Of a DNA stretch of 64,000 bases, positions 1-7,263 are shown piece after piece. This stretch comes from DASRZM01 sp035686365. GTDB lineage: Bacteria > Pseudomonadota > Gammaproteobacteria > Xanthomonadales > Xanthomonadaceae. Within the stretch, counting starts at the first letter, position 1. Each line of letters begins with the position of its first letter. The notes beneath the pieces are model-generated. The model searched no databases. It was not told the origin of the DNA and worked only from the letters and a program-made list of their open reading frames with translations. The position numbers were made by a program, and so were the translations under genes. The stretch is taken from positions 13,295 through 77,294 of the forward strand of contig DASRZM010000049.1 of NCBI GenBank assembly GCA_035686365.1, written 5' to 3'.

Positions 1-218
1 ACCTGCGCACGTTCCAGACCGACCTGGAGACCACGCTGGGCCTGCGCGGCGGGATCGGCGCCGACCGGCTCCTGGTGACCGAAAGCGGTATCCACACGCG
101 CGCCGACGTCGCCCGCCTGCGGGCGGCCGACGTGCACGCCTTCCTGGTGGGCGAGGCCTTCATGCGGGCGCCCGATCCCGGCGCGGAACTGGCACGTCTG
201 TTCGACCCGCCCACGTAG
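1..218 (+). CDS. trpC: Indole-3-glycerol-phosphate synthase, C-terminal end (partial)
   Basis: Only the last 72 codons are present; the gene enters from the left edge and stops with TAG at 216-218. The tail reads as the end of a TIM barrel, with the TrpC signatures VTESGI (phosphate-binding strand 7 loop) and AFLVGEAFM (strand 8). The enzyme closes the indole ring from carboxyphenylamino-deoxyribulose phosphate in tryptophan synthesis, in the cytoplasm. In Xanthomonas-type genomes trpC sits near clp and speD, as here. The stop codon lies inside the GTAG foot of a REP palindrome (215-237), so the protein end may have been set by that repeat. The family call is firm; start and length cannot be seen. 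Confidence 0.9.
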   Translation, partial: LRTFQTDLETTLGLRGGIGADRLLVTESGIHTRADVARLRAADVHAFLVGEAFMRAPDPGAELARLFDPPT

Positions 219-237
219 GAGCCGGCGTCGCCGGCGA
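215..237 (+). repeat. REP palindrome with GTAG foot, overlapping the trpC stop
   Basis: A GTAG tetranucleotide is followed by GAGC and the imperfect palindrome CCGGCG-t-CGCCGG. The same core recurs at 2781-2803 and 17575-17598, and at 35272-35294. A GTAG foot before a short hairpin is the hallmark of REPs handled by RAYT transposases in Stenotrophomonas, Pseudomonas and relatives. TAG of the foot is the trpC stop codon. Confidence 0.75.
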
Positions 238-247
238 AAAAGGGGAC

Positions 248-306
248 GGGAAAAAGGCGACGGGGGGAATTGACTTGGGTTAATTCCCCCCCGTCGCCTT
301 TTTCCC
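248..306. terminator. Long perfect inverted repeat between convergent genes (bidirectional terminator or MITE)
   Basis: The left arm 248-271 and right arm 282-306 are complementary over 24 bases, with one extra C in the right arm. They enclose a 10-base loop. The arms end in A5 and T5 runs, so the hairpin has a terminator-like U tract in both directions. It separates trpC (plus) from the convergent acetyltransferase gene (minus), which ends 9 bases away. The GGGGACGG lead-in resembles palindromic elements scattered in many proteobacterial genomes, so it may be a mobile palindrome used as a terminator. Confidence 0.65.
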
Positions 307-314
307 CGCTCCGT

Positions 315-770
315 TCAGGCTTCGCCCAGCCGCTTGACGAACCGCAGCCCGGTCTCCTCGAAGCCGGCCGCCCGGTAGGCTTCGTTGCCCTCGACGCGAC
401 CGCGGGCGGTGGTGACCTCGATGCGGACCGCGCCGTCCCGTCGCGCCAGCCGCTCGGCCTCGCGCAGCAGGGCGCGGCCCAAGCCGTGGCCGCGGTACCC
501 GGCCGCGACGATCAGCGCGGTGATCCGGCAGGTATCCGATCCCAGCGTCAGCGAATACAGGAAATGCAGCGCCAGCAGTCCGCGGGCGATGCCTTCGATG
601 TCGGCCACCAGCAGGACCTGGTCGGGTTCGCCTGCGAGCGTGGCGATGCGCTCGGCCGCCTCGGCCGGCGTGCACGGGTAGCCCAGTTCGTCCAGCAGCG
701 CGGCCACATCGGGACCGTCGCCGGGCACGGCCGGGCGCAGCACCGGTTCCGGGCGGCCCGGGCCGGGCAT
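315..770 (-). CDS. GNAT-family N-acetyltransferase
   Basis: A 151-residue protein with the GNAT core. It shows strand beta4 followed by the acetyl-CoA pyrophosphate loop in VAAGYRGHGLGRALL (Q/RxxGxG/A type), then an amphipathic helix, IEVTTA, and the C-terminal NEAYRAAGFEETG motif typical of the family. It would transfer an acetyl group from acetyl-CoA to an amine; the substrate cannot be inferred. The ATG at 770 is chosen because a reading frame running further upstream overlaps clp in another frame. It begins 5 bases after the clp stop, so the two genes are almost certainly one transcript. The convergent palindrome at 248-306 probably ends that transcript. Confidence 0.85.
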   Translation of the reverse strand: MPGPGRPEPVLRPAVPGDGPDVAALLDELGYPCTPAEAAERIATLAGEPDQVLLVADIEGIARGLLALHFLYSLTLGSDTCRITALIVAAGYRGHGLGRALLREAERLARRDGAVRIEVTTARGRVEGNEAYRAAGFEETGLRFVKRLGEA

Positions 771-775
771 TGGCC

Positions 776-1474
776 TCAGCGCGAGCCGAAGATCACGATG
801 GTCTTGCCACGCGCCCGCAGCATGCCCTGTTCTTCCAGCTGCTTGAGCACGCGGCCGGCCATCTCCCGCGAGCAGCCGACGATGCGCGCCAGCTCCTGGC
901 GCGAGACCTTGATCTGCGTGCCCTGCGGGTGGCTCATCGCGTCGGGCTCCTCGCACAGGTCCACCAGCGTGTTGGCGATGCGGTTGGTCACGTCCATGAA
1001 CGCCAGGCGGCTGGCCTTGCGGCTGGTGTGCAGCAGGCGCTGGGTGAGCTGGGAGCCGATCGCGAACAGGATGCGCGGGCAGTCGTCGGCCAGCGGGCCG
1101 TCGAACAGGGCGAACAGGCGCTCGTAGCCGATCTCGGCCAGTTCGCTGGCGGTGCGGGTGCGCAGCAGCACCTGCCGCTGCGGCGCCGAGACGAACACGC
1201 CGGTCTCGCCGATGAAATCGCCGGGATTGATGTAGCCCAGGATCAGCTCGCGGCCGTCCTCTTCCTCGGCGACCACCGACAGCGAGCCGCTGACCACGTA
1301 GTACATGGTCCCTGCCGGATCCCCGGGACGGAAGACGTCGGCGCGCGAGGGGTAGCGGCGGCGATGGCAATGCGCCAGGAAACGCTCGATGGAGCCGGCA
1401 TCCGGGGAAAGGGTCGGCGGGGGTTCCTGTGGCCGCTTGAGCGCTTGCTGGAGCATATAGTTGGGCAGTGCCAT
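776..1474 (-). CDS. clp: CRP-like transcriptional regulator Clp (c-di-GMP-responsive type)
   Basis: A 232-residue CRP/FNR-family regulator. The cNMP-like beta roll spans about residues 25-140 and the HTH about 190-216 (VSRQELARIVGCSREMAGRV, the classic CRP recognition helix). It closely resembles Xanthomonas Clp, which controls virulence, EPS, exoenzyme and motility genes and is inhibited from DNA binding by c-di-GMP. Glu90 in FIGETGVF occupies the position of Glu99, reported as important for c-di-GMP binding in Xanthomonas campestris Clp. The N-terminal residues 1-24 differ from the usual family sequence, so the exact start is less certain. It heads a two-gene unit with the downstream acetyltransferase. 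c-di-GMP responsiveness is inferred from the family. Confidence 0.92.
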   Translation of the reverse strand: MALPNYMLQQALKRPQEPPPTLSPDAGSIERFLAHCHRRRYPSRADVFRPGDPAGTMYYVVSGSLSVVAEEEDGRELILGYINPGDFIGETGVFVSAPQRQVLLRTRTASELAEIGYERLFALFDGPLADDCPRILFAIGSQLTQRLLHTSRKASRLAFMDVTNRIANTLVDLCEEPDAMSHPQGTQIKVSRQELARIVGCSREMAGRVLKQLEEQGMLRARGKTIVIFGSR

Positions 1475-1681
1475 GGGTCTCTCGCGCGGCGGCCTTCCGC
1501 AAGCTTACGCGTCAGTCCCCAAAGGGATCAATGGGTTGTGGCGGCAATCTCGCGTGCGATGAAATCGTCCCCCCGGTAGCCGATAATAGCCGGCCCGCCG
1601 CCGGAGATGCCGCCCCCGGCGACCTTCGCTCGGCCGCACGCGACGGCCTGCCATGCCCACCGCCGCACGAGGGTTCCGATC

Positions 1682-2473
1682 GTGGTCAAGCCGCTGCCGC
1701 GCCTGAAGCTCCAGGGCTTCAACAATCTGACCAAGGCGCTGAGCTTCAACATCTACGACATGTGCTATGCGGTGTCCGACGACCAGCGTACACGCTATAT
1801 CGAGTACATCGACGAGGCCTACAACGCCGACCGCCTGACCACGATCCTGACCGACGTGGCCGAGATCATCGGCGCCAACATCCTCAACGTCGCCCGCCAG
1901 GACTACGACCCGCAGGGGGCGTCGGTGACCATCCTGATCTCCGAGCAGCCGGTCATCGACAAGAAGGCCGCCGGCAAGGAGATGATCAAGGATGCCATGG
2001 TCGCACACCTGGACAAGAGCCACATCACGGTGCACACCTACCCGGAGACGCACCCGCACAACGGCATCGCGACCTTCCGCGCCGACATCGACGTGGCCAC
2101 CTGCGGGGTGATCTCGCCGCTGAAGGCCCTGAATTTCCTGATCGAGAGCTTCGAATCCGACATCGTGATCATGGACTATCGCGTGCGCGGCTTCACGCGG
2201 GACGTGAAGGGCAAGAAGCACTACATCGATCACAAGATCAATTCGATCCAGGACTACCTGTCCCGGCCGATCAAGCGGCACTACGAGATGTTCGATGTGA
2301 ACGTCTACCAGGAGAACATCTTCCACACCAAGATGCACGTGAAGGAGTTCGACCTGGACACCTACCTGTTCGAGGAGAAGGCCCAGAACCTCTCGTTCAA
2401 GGAGCGCCAGCGCATCGAATCGCAGATGAAGCGCGAGATCGAGGAACTGTTCCACGGCCGCAACCTGGACTGA
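1682..2473 (+). CDS. speD: S-adenosylmethionine decarboxylase proenzyme
   Basis: A 263-residue E. coli-type SpeD. It decarboxylates S-adenosylmethionine to provide the aminopropyl donor for spermidine. The proenzyme self-cleaves to create a pyruvoyl cofactor; the cleavage site is visible as Lys112-Ser113 in LDKSHITVHTYPETHP. The C-terminal EEIEELFHGRNLD-type tail is intact. The GTG at 1682 is chosen because homologues begin MVKPLPRL; the longer frame from 1607 adds a non-conserved Pro/His-rich leader. A GAGGG stretch precedes it. A GATAAT -10-like hexamer lies at about 1582. The gene diverges from clp, an arrangement shared with Xanthomonas. Confidence 0.93.
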   Translation: MVKPLPRLKLQGFNNLTKALSFNIYDMCYAVSDDQRTRYIEYIDEAYNADRLTTILTDVAEIIGANILNVARQDYDPQGASVTILISEQPVIDKKAAGKEMIKDAMVAHLDKSHITVHTYPETHPHNGIATFRADIDVATCGVISPLKALNFLIESFESDIVIMDYRVRGFTRDVKGKKHYIDHKINSIQDYLSRPIKRHYEMFDVNVYQENIFHTKMHVKEFDLDTYLFEEKAQNLSFKERQRIESQMKREIEELFHGRNLD

Positions 2474-2927
2474 GGTCGCCCTGGAGCTCCGCCGGCCGCC
2501 GCCGCGCTGTGTAGGGGCCGGCGTTGCCGCCGATGTGCACAGCGACAACCCCCGCCAATGCGCAGTGGGAGCGGCCCATGGCCGCGATCGTCACTGCGCG
2601 CCATCGCATCGATGCCACAGCCGCTCCGTAGGCCGGCCCGCGAGCCTGTGACGGTTTCCGGGGCCGCCGCGAGTACATCCCTGTAGGCTGCGGACGCGCC
2701 ATCCCTGGCGCGTACGCCCCCGGAATCCGTCCCCGCCCCGCGGCCCTCGCGCTTTCGTTTCGTGTCGCCTTTCCCCCTGTAGGAGCCGGCGTTGCCGGCG
2801 ATGTGCACTGCGACAACGCTCGCCTAAGCGCGTGGGAGCGGCCCATGGCCGCGATCGGCCCGCCTCGAATCCGGCGTCAGGCTGCACCTCGGGCGTGCGC
2901 GCCTTTCCCGAGTCCCGGAGCCCCGCC
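2474..2927. repeat. Intergenic REP-like repeat cluster 1
   Basis: The gap between speD and the convergent coq7 holds no gene. From 2511 it contains two classes of REP: GTAGGxGCCGGCGTTGCCG at 2511 and 2783, and GTGGGAGCGGCCCATGGCCG at about 2567 and 2832. Between them is a block (2604-2858) that recurs almost unchanged at 17401-17655. Within the block are further palindromes such as GCGCCATCCCTGGCGC. Small reading frames here merely translate the repeats and are not credible genes. 2859-2927 shows nothing recognisable. Confidence 0.85.
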
Positions 2928-3578
2928 TCAAACCCGATACGCCAGGACCTTCATCACCCCACTGACCACCCGCATCAATGCCGGCACCGGCGCGGGCAGC
3001 TCATGGGCGCCGGCGGCCTGCGCGCGGCGGCCGTGCTCGACCTCGTCGCTCTGCATCTGCCGCACGATCGCCCGGCTGCGCGCGTCGCCGGGCGGCAGCC
3101 GTTCCAGGTGGTCGCCCAGGTGGGCTTCGACCTGGCGTTCGGTCTCGACCACGAAACCCAGGTTGTAACCGTCGCCGGCCAGGCCCGCGAGCGCGCCGAT
3201 GGCATAGCTGCCCGCGTACCAGAGCGGATTGAGGACGCTCGGGCGACTGCCCAGCTCGGTCAGCCGCGCCCCGCACCAGGCCAGGTGGTCGCCTTCCTCG
3301 CCGGCGGCCTCGAGCAGGCGCTCGCGCGTGGCTGGATCACCGGCCACCGCGGCCTGCCCGAAGTACAGGGCCTGCGCGCAGACCTCCCCGGCATGGTTCA
3401 CGCGCATCAGCCCAGCGGCATGCCGTCGTTCGGTCGGGTCCAGCGAATCGGGAGCGGCGATCGCTTCGGCCGGATTGGGGCGCTGGGTCCGGGCGCTGTC
3501 CGAGAGGCTCGAACGCAGCGCATGGTCGAGCTGGGCCAGGATGCGGTCGAGCGGGCTCAGGTGTCGGGGTCGGGTCAC
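2928..3578 (-). CDS. coq7: 2-polyprenyl-3-methyl-6-methoxy-1,4-benzoquinone monooxygenase (Coq7 family)
   Basis: A 216-residue di-iron hydroxylase that performs the last ring hydroxylation of ubiquinone synthesis at the inner membrane. Conserved carboxylate/His motifs are visible: LMRVNHAGEVCAQALYFGQ, EEGDHLAWC, VVETERQVEAHL and DEVEHGRRA, giving the paired E..ExxH ligand sets. The GTG start at 3576-3578 overlaps the TGA of the upstream Fe-S gene (GTGA), and the resulting N-terminus (TRPRHLSPLDRI) matches the length of xanthomonad Coq7. Translational coupling to the Fe-S gene is therefore likely. It converges on speD across the repeat cluster. Confidence 0.92.
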   Translation of the reverse strand: MTRPRHLSPLDRILAQLDHALRSSLSDSARTQRPNPAEAIAAPDSLDPTERRHAAGLMRVNHAGEVCAQALYFGQAAVAGDPATRERLLEAAGEEGDHLAWCGARLTELGSRPSVLNPLWYAGSYAIGALAGLAGDGYNLGFVVETERQVEAHLGDHLERLPPGDARSRAIVRQMQSDEVEHGRRAQAAGAHELPAPVPALMRVVSGVMKVLAYRV

Positions 3579-4726
3579 GGCAGGTGCTCGGCGAGGATCT
3601 GGATCGGGTGGGCCAGGCGCGGGCCGCCATCGGGCAGGCCGGCCTGCAGGTGCAGGCGGCAGCCGATGTTGGCCGTCGCCAGTGTAACGGCGCCGCTGGC
3701 GGTGATCTGTTGCAGCAGCGGGTCGCGCAGGCGCTGCGCGCGCCCGGGCTCGAGCACGGCGTGGCTGCCGGCGGCCCCGCAGCAGCCCCGGGTTCCGACC
3801 TCGACCGTCACCAGGCCCGGGATCCGGCCCAGCGCGGCCCGGTGCGCTGCGACCGTCCCGGTGACGTTGCGCTGCGTGCAGGGCAGATGCAGCGCCAGCG
3901 GCGGCCCGTCTGCAGGCCGCAGCGACAGTTCCTGCCAGGCCGGGTCGGCCTGGACGAAGGCGACCAGGTCGAACACGCGCTCGGCTCCGAGCGCACCGGC
4001 CAGGGTCTCCTGGCATCCTGAATCGAGCAGCAGCACCGGCGCATCCGCGGCGAAGGCCTGGCGGTTGCGCAGCGCCAGCCTGGCGGCACCGGCGGCGTCG
4101 CCGGCGTGGGCGGCCAGCGCCCCGCAGCAGGTCTGTGCGGGCGGAACCACGATCTCCCAGCCCAGCTGTCCTAGCACGCGGCTTGCGGCCGCCAGGGCCG
4201 GGCTCGAGTAGTGCCGGGACACGCAGCCGGTGAACAGGCTCACGCGCCCGCGGCTGTCCGGCCTGGCGCGTGCGCCGATTGCGACCGGCCGCGGGACCGG
4301 CACCAGGCGCCGCCGCCACGGCGGCGGCAGGATCCTCCGCAGCCGGCGCAGCAGGGAGAACCCCGCCGCCAGCGCGCGCGGGCGGGCGAGCAGCCACTCC
4401 AGCGCCCGCTGGCGCGCGGGGACCGGCCGGCGCTGCCGCAGCAGGGCGCGTCCGCGCACCAGGATCTCGCCGTAGCGCACGCCGGCCGGGCACACCGGTT
4501 CGCAGTTGCGGCAGCCCAGGCAGTGGTCCAGGTGGATCCAGCCCGGCGCCACCGGGTCCAGCCGGCCCTCGGCGAGCGCCTTGAGCATCTGGATCCGGCC
4601 GCGCGGTCCCTCCGGTTCGATCCGGTCCAGCCCGTAGGTCGGGCAGTGCGGCAGGCACAGCCCGCACAGCACGCACTGGTCGGCCAGGGCAGCCAGTTCG
4701 GCGGGGTTCGGGACAGGGCCGGGCAT
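3575..4726 (-). CDS. (Fe-S)-binding protein, GlcF/GlpC-like with two 4Fe-4S and two CCG domains
   Basis: A 383-residue protein. The N-terminus holds two ferredoxin-type clusters, CVLCGLCLPHCP (about residues 17-28) and CLGCRNCEPVCP (about 67-78). Two cysteine-rich CCG domains follow (PAQTCCGAL and TRGCCGAAG), each a heterodisulfide-reductase-like cluster site. This is the architecture of glycolate oxidase iron-sulfur subunit and GlpC, which pass electrons from a flavoprotein toward quinone. No partner flavoprotein is adjacent, so the substrate is open. Its stop overlaps the coq7 start by three bases, which suggests co-translation and a link to quinone chemistry. The ATG at 4726 is picked because it places the first cluster at the usual distance from the N-terminus. 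Confidence 0.85.
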   Translation of the reverse strand: MPGPVPNPAELAALADQCVLCGLCLPHCPTYGLDRIEPEGPRGRIQMLKALAEGRLDPVAPGWIHLDHCLGCRNCEPVCPAGVRYGEILVRGRALLRQRRPVPARQRALEWLLARPRALAAGFSLLRRLRRILPPPWRRRLVPVPRPVAIGARARPDSRGRVSLFTGCVSRHYSSPALAAASRVLGQLGWEIVVPPAQTCCGALAAHAGDAAGAARLALRNRQAFAADAPVLLLDSGCQETLAGALGAERVFDLVAFVQADPAWQELSLRPADGPPLALHLPCTQRNVTGTVAAHRAALGRIPGLVTVEVGTRGCCGAAGSHAVLEPGRAQRLRDPLLQQITASGAVTLATANIGCRLHLQAGLPDGGPRLAHPIQILAEHLP

Positions 4727-4760
4727 CGCGGCGGATGCTAGCAGAGGCGCGCCCGGCGCC

Positions 4761-4789
4761 TTGCGATGTCGTGACCGGGCCGCTATCAT
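4761..4789 (+). promoter_or_regulatory. Predicted sigma-70 promoter for rplM-rpsI
   Basis: TTGCGA at 4761-4766 and TATCAT at 4784-4789 are separated by exactly 17 bases. It lies between the divergent Fe-S gene and rplM and leaves an untranslated leader of about 175 bases before the rplM ATG. Confidence 0.7.
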
Positions 4790-4881
4790 CTCGCGTCTTT
4801 CGTCCGGGATTCGTGCCTTGCGCGCATGCAGGGCCGCCCTGGCGCGGATCTGAAGCGCCGGGCCAGGCACGCCGGTCCGGC

Positions 4882-4960
4882 AGATCGAACCACCGGATTC
4901 GATTCTCGCGATTCGAACATCAGGATTTCGAACCGCAGGATTTCGAACCACAGGATTTTT
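4882..4960 (+). repeat. Tandem 14-15 bp repeats in the rplM leader
   Basis: Between the promoter and rplM, units of the form GATTTCGAACCRCAG are repeated head to tail. The clearest copies start at 4910, 4924 and 4939, with degenerate copies at about 4883 and 4897. Each good copy contains the palindrome TTCGAA. They lie in the 5' leader, the region where L13 autoregulation acts in E. coli. Function is not established. Confidence 0.7.
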
Positions 4961-4969
4961 GGAGTCGTC

Positions 4970-5398
4970 ATGAAGACCTTCAGCGCCAAGGCCGAGAGCG
5001 TGCAACGCGACTGGTACGTCGTGGACGCCAGCGGCAAGACGCTGGGCCGCCTGTGCACCGAGCTGGCCCGCCGCCTGCGCGGCAAGCACAAGCCGGTCTA
5101 TACACCGCACGTGGACACCGGCGACTACCTGGTGGTGGTCAATGCCGAGAAGATCGCGGTGACCGGCAACAAGCTCAACGACAAGCTCTATCACCGCTTC
5201 ACCGGCTACGTCGGCAACCTGAAGACGCAGACGCTGTCGCAGATGCTGGCCCGGCACCCCGAGCGCGTCATCGAGATCGGCGTCAAGGGCATGCTGCCGA
5301 AGAACCCCCTGGGACGGGCGATGTTCAGGAAGCTGAAGGTCTACGCCGGCCCCGAGCATCCGCACACCGCCCAGCAGCCGCAGCCGCTGGACATCTGA
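4970..5398 (+). CDS. rplM: 50S ribosomal protein L13
   Basis: A 142-residue protein, the standard length for bacterial L13, beginning MKTFSAKAESVQRDWYVVDA. It contains the family signatures LGRLCTELARRLRGK, YTPHVDTGD and GMLPKNPLGRAMF. L13 is an early-assembly protein of the large subunit that contacts 23S rRNA. The ATG at 4970 is fixed by homology and by the TGGAG Shine-Dalgarno 6 bases upstream; the frame is open further upstream only through the leader repeats. It is followed after 26 bases by rpsI, the universal L13-S9 pair. Confidence 0.97.
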   Translation: MKTFSAKAESVQRDWYVVDASGKTLGRLCTELARRLRGKHKPVYTPHVDTGDYLVVVNAEKIAVTGNKLNDKLYHRFTGYVGNLKTQTLSQMLARHPERVIEIGVKGMLPKNPLGRAMFRKLKVYAGPEHPHTAQQPQPLDI

Positions 5399-5424
5399 CG
5401 CACAAGGACACTGGACCAGGCACC

Positions 5425-5817
5425 ATGGCAACTCAGCAGAACTACGGCACCGGCCGTCGCAAGTCCTCCGCAGCGCGGGTGTTCCTGCGTCCGGGCAAGG
5501 GTCAGATCGTCGTCAACGGCCGTCCGCTGGACGAGTTCTTCGGGCGCGAGACCGCACGCATGATCGTGCGCCAGCCGCTGGAACTGACCCAGACGACCGA
5601 GAAGTTCGACGTGCTGGCGACGGTCGAGGGCGGCGGCACCACCGGCCAGGCCGGTGCGATCCGCCTGGGCCTGGCCCGTGCGCTGGTCGAATACGACGAC
5701 ACCCTGAAGTCGCCGCTGCGCAAGGCCGGGTTCATGACGCGCGACGCGCGCGAGGTCGAGCGCAAGAAGGTCGGCCTGCACAAGGCCCGCCGCGCGACCC
5801 AGTTCTCCAAGCGCTGA
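5425..5817 (+). CDS. rpsI: 30S ribosomal protein S9
   Basis: A 130-residue S9. It ends in the basic tail KKVGLHKARRATQFSKR that reaches the decoding centre in the small subunit, and begins ATQQNYGTGRRKSSAARVFLRPGKG. Internal motifs GRPLDEFF, GGGTTGQAGAIRLGLARAL and LRKAGFMTRDAREVERKK are intact. The ATG follows an AAGGA sequence about 19 bases upstream; a weaker site ACCAGG is closer. It is the second gene of the rplM operon and shares its promoter. Confidence 0.97.
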   Translation: MATQQNYGTGRRKSSAARVFLRPGKGQIVVNGRPLDEFFGRETARMIVRQPLELTQTTEKFDVLATVEGGGTTGQAGAIRLGLARALVEYDDTLKSPLRKAGFMTRDAREVERKKVGLHKARRATQFSKR

Positions 5818-5882
5818 GTCGCCCGCGAGGCCGTCGCGGCTCCCTGCGGGCCGCATGTGGCCTCCGACGCCACCAGCCGCAT

Positions 5883-5956
5883 TGGGGGATCGTCTAATGG
5901 TAGGACAGCGGACTCTGACTCCGCCAATCTAGGTTCGAATCCTAGTCCCCCAGCCA
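5883..5956 (+). tRNA. tRNA-Gln (anticodon CTG)
   Basis: A complete 74-base cloverleaf including an encoded CCA. The acceptor stem TGGGGGA pairs with TCCCCCA. The anticodon stem GCGGA/TCCGC encloses the loop CTCTGAC with anticodon CTG at 5915-5917. The T arm contains GGTTCGAATCC. It reads CAG codons, the dominant Gln codon in such a GC-rich genome. Confidence 0.97.
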
Positions 5957-5960
5957 ACAC

Positions 5961-5986
5961 CAGGGCCCCGCTCCGGCGGGGCCCTG
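5961..5986 (+). terminator. GC-rich hairpin terminator after tRNA-Gln
   Basis: An 11-bp perfect stem (CAGGGCCCCGC with its complement) closes a TCCG tetraloop 5 bases after the tRNA CCA end. The trailing T run is weak (TCGTGT), so termination may be partial. Confidence 0.6.
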
Positions 5987-6071
5987 TCGTGTCCGCCTCC
6001 TGCCGGTGCCGGCGGTTGCGCGGCGTGCCGCCGCCGCTACACTGGCGCCGAACCTTGGGGGAGGAAGCCCG

Positions 6072-7127
6072 ATGGGCATCGAGAGCGGGGATCTGGCTGA
6101 GCTGTATCCACTGGACAGCCTGCGCGAGGAAACGCGCGCCGAACTCGCCAGCGAGGCGGCCGGCGCCGAGTACGCGCGCGGCGAGGTGCTGTTCCGCGCG
6201 GGCGACTTCGACTCGGACACCATCTACCTGCTCGAAGGCGAGGTCGCCGGCGAGTACCCGGACGGGCGCAGCAAGCGCACCAGCGCCAGGTCGCTGCAGG
6301 GACGTTATCCGCTGGGCGATTCGCAGCCGCGCCGTTTCACCGCCACGGTCGTGTCCGCGAAGGCGCAGGTGGTGCGCATGGACCGGCGCTACACCGAGAA
6401 GGTGATCGCCTGGGACCAGCTCAGCCGCAGCGGCAGCCTCAAGCATTTCGATCCCTCGCCGGAGGGCAACCGCTGGGTGTTCCGGCTGCTGCAGAGCCGC
6501 GCCTTCCACAAGCTGCCCACCGGCAACATCGAGCGCATGTTCCAGCGTTTCGAGGAGATCGAGTCGCGCGCCGGGCAGGTCGTGGTGCGCGAGGGCGACG
6601 AGGGAGACTACTTCTACGTCATCAAGGAAGGGGCCGCCTCGGTGTCGAAGTTCCTCGACGGCAGCGAGACAGTGGTGGCCTACCTGGTGCGCGGAGACTG
6701 CTTCGGCGAGGACGCGCTGCTGTCGAACACCACGCGCAACGCGACGGTGAAGATGATGCAGGACGGGCGACTGATGCGGCTGGGCCGCAAGGCGTTCGAG
6801 GAGGTGCTCAAGCCGCCGGTGGTGGAGTGGCTCACGGCCGGGCAGGCCTCGCTGCTGGCGCGCGACGGCGCCGTGGTGGTGGACGTGCGCATGCCCGCAG
6901 AGCACGAGCAGCGCGCGATCAAGGAGTCGATGAACATCCCCCTGTTCCGCCTGCGCGAGGACGCCTCCGAGCGCTTCGAACGCGACCGCAAGTACATCGT
7001 GTACTGCAATACCGGCGAGCGCAGTGCGGCGGCGGCCTTCATCCTGACCAAGCTCGGTTTCGAGGTCTACGCGCTGCAGGGCGGGCTCTCGGCGATGCTC
7101 AAGCGCGCCGGTAGCGCGGGCAGCTGA
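6072..7127 (+). CDS. Double cyclic-nucleotide-binding-domain protein with C-terminal rhodanese domain
   Basis: A 351-residue protein. Two cNMP-binding (CAP_ED) domains occupy about residues 15-120 and 140-250. The second keeps a good phosphate-binding cassette, FGEDALLSNTTRNATV; the first is divergent, with no recognisable cassette. A rhodanese domain follows (about 260-345), with the active-site loop YCNTGERS and catalytic Cys312, so sulfur transfer is possible. There is no HTH, so it is not a classical CRP regulator. The ATG at 6072 follows GGGGAGGAAG. It stands alone between tRNA-Gln and a small unknown gene. A plausible role is coupling a cyclic nucleotide signal to persulfide chemistry, but no partner is visible. 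Confidence 0.85.
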   Translation: MGIESGDLAELYPLDSLREETRAELASEAAGAEYARGEVLFRAGDFDSDTIYLLEGEVAGEYPDGRSKRTSARSLQGRYPLGDSQPRRFTATVVSAKAQVVRMDRRYTEKVIAWDQLSRSGSLKHFDPSPEGNRWVFRLLQSRAFHKLPTGNIERMFQRFEEIESRAGQVVVREGDEGDYFYVIKEGAASVSKFLDGSETVVAYLVRGDCFGEDALLSNTTRNATVKMMQDGRLMRLGRKAFEEVLKPPVVEWLTAGQASLLARDGAVVVDVRMPAEHEQRAIKESMNIPLFRLREDASERFERDRKYIVYCNTGERSAAAAFILTKLGFEVYALQGGLSAMLKRAGSAGS

Positions 7128-7263
7128 GCACAGACCCACGTGCCGGGCCGGGGTGGCCATGGCGTGCCCTCTTGATCCGGACGCGACGAGCGTCTAACGT
7201 CGCGCGCCGTCAGCCTGCATCGCAACCATGGCGCTGGCCGCCAGGCCATCCGGGGCACGATCC

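Noticed and set aside
315..1502. A 395-codon minus-strand frame fusing an acetyltransferase to an upstream domain
   Set aside because: The upstream part overlaps clp in another frame and is arginine/alanine-rich noise. The acetyltransferase proper starts at 770.
2362..2887. Several small frames (about 98-149 codons) between speD and coq7
   Set aside because: They translate the REP repeats and recur at 17.4 kb with the repeat, so they are repeat shadows, not genes.
4882..4960. Possible CRISPR array in the rplM leader
   Set aside because: Units are 14-15 bp with no unique spacers and no cas genes; they are tandem repeats.
3575..5431. A 618-codon start far upstream for the Fe-S protein
   Set aside because: It would run antisense through rplM, its leader and promoter. 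The ATG at 4726 places the first cluster correctly.
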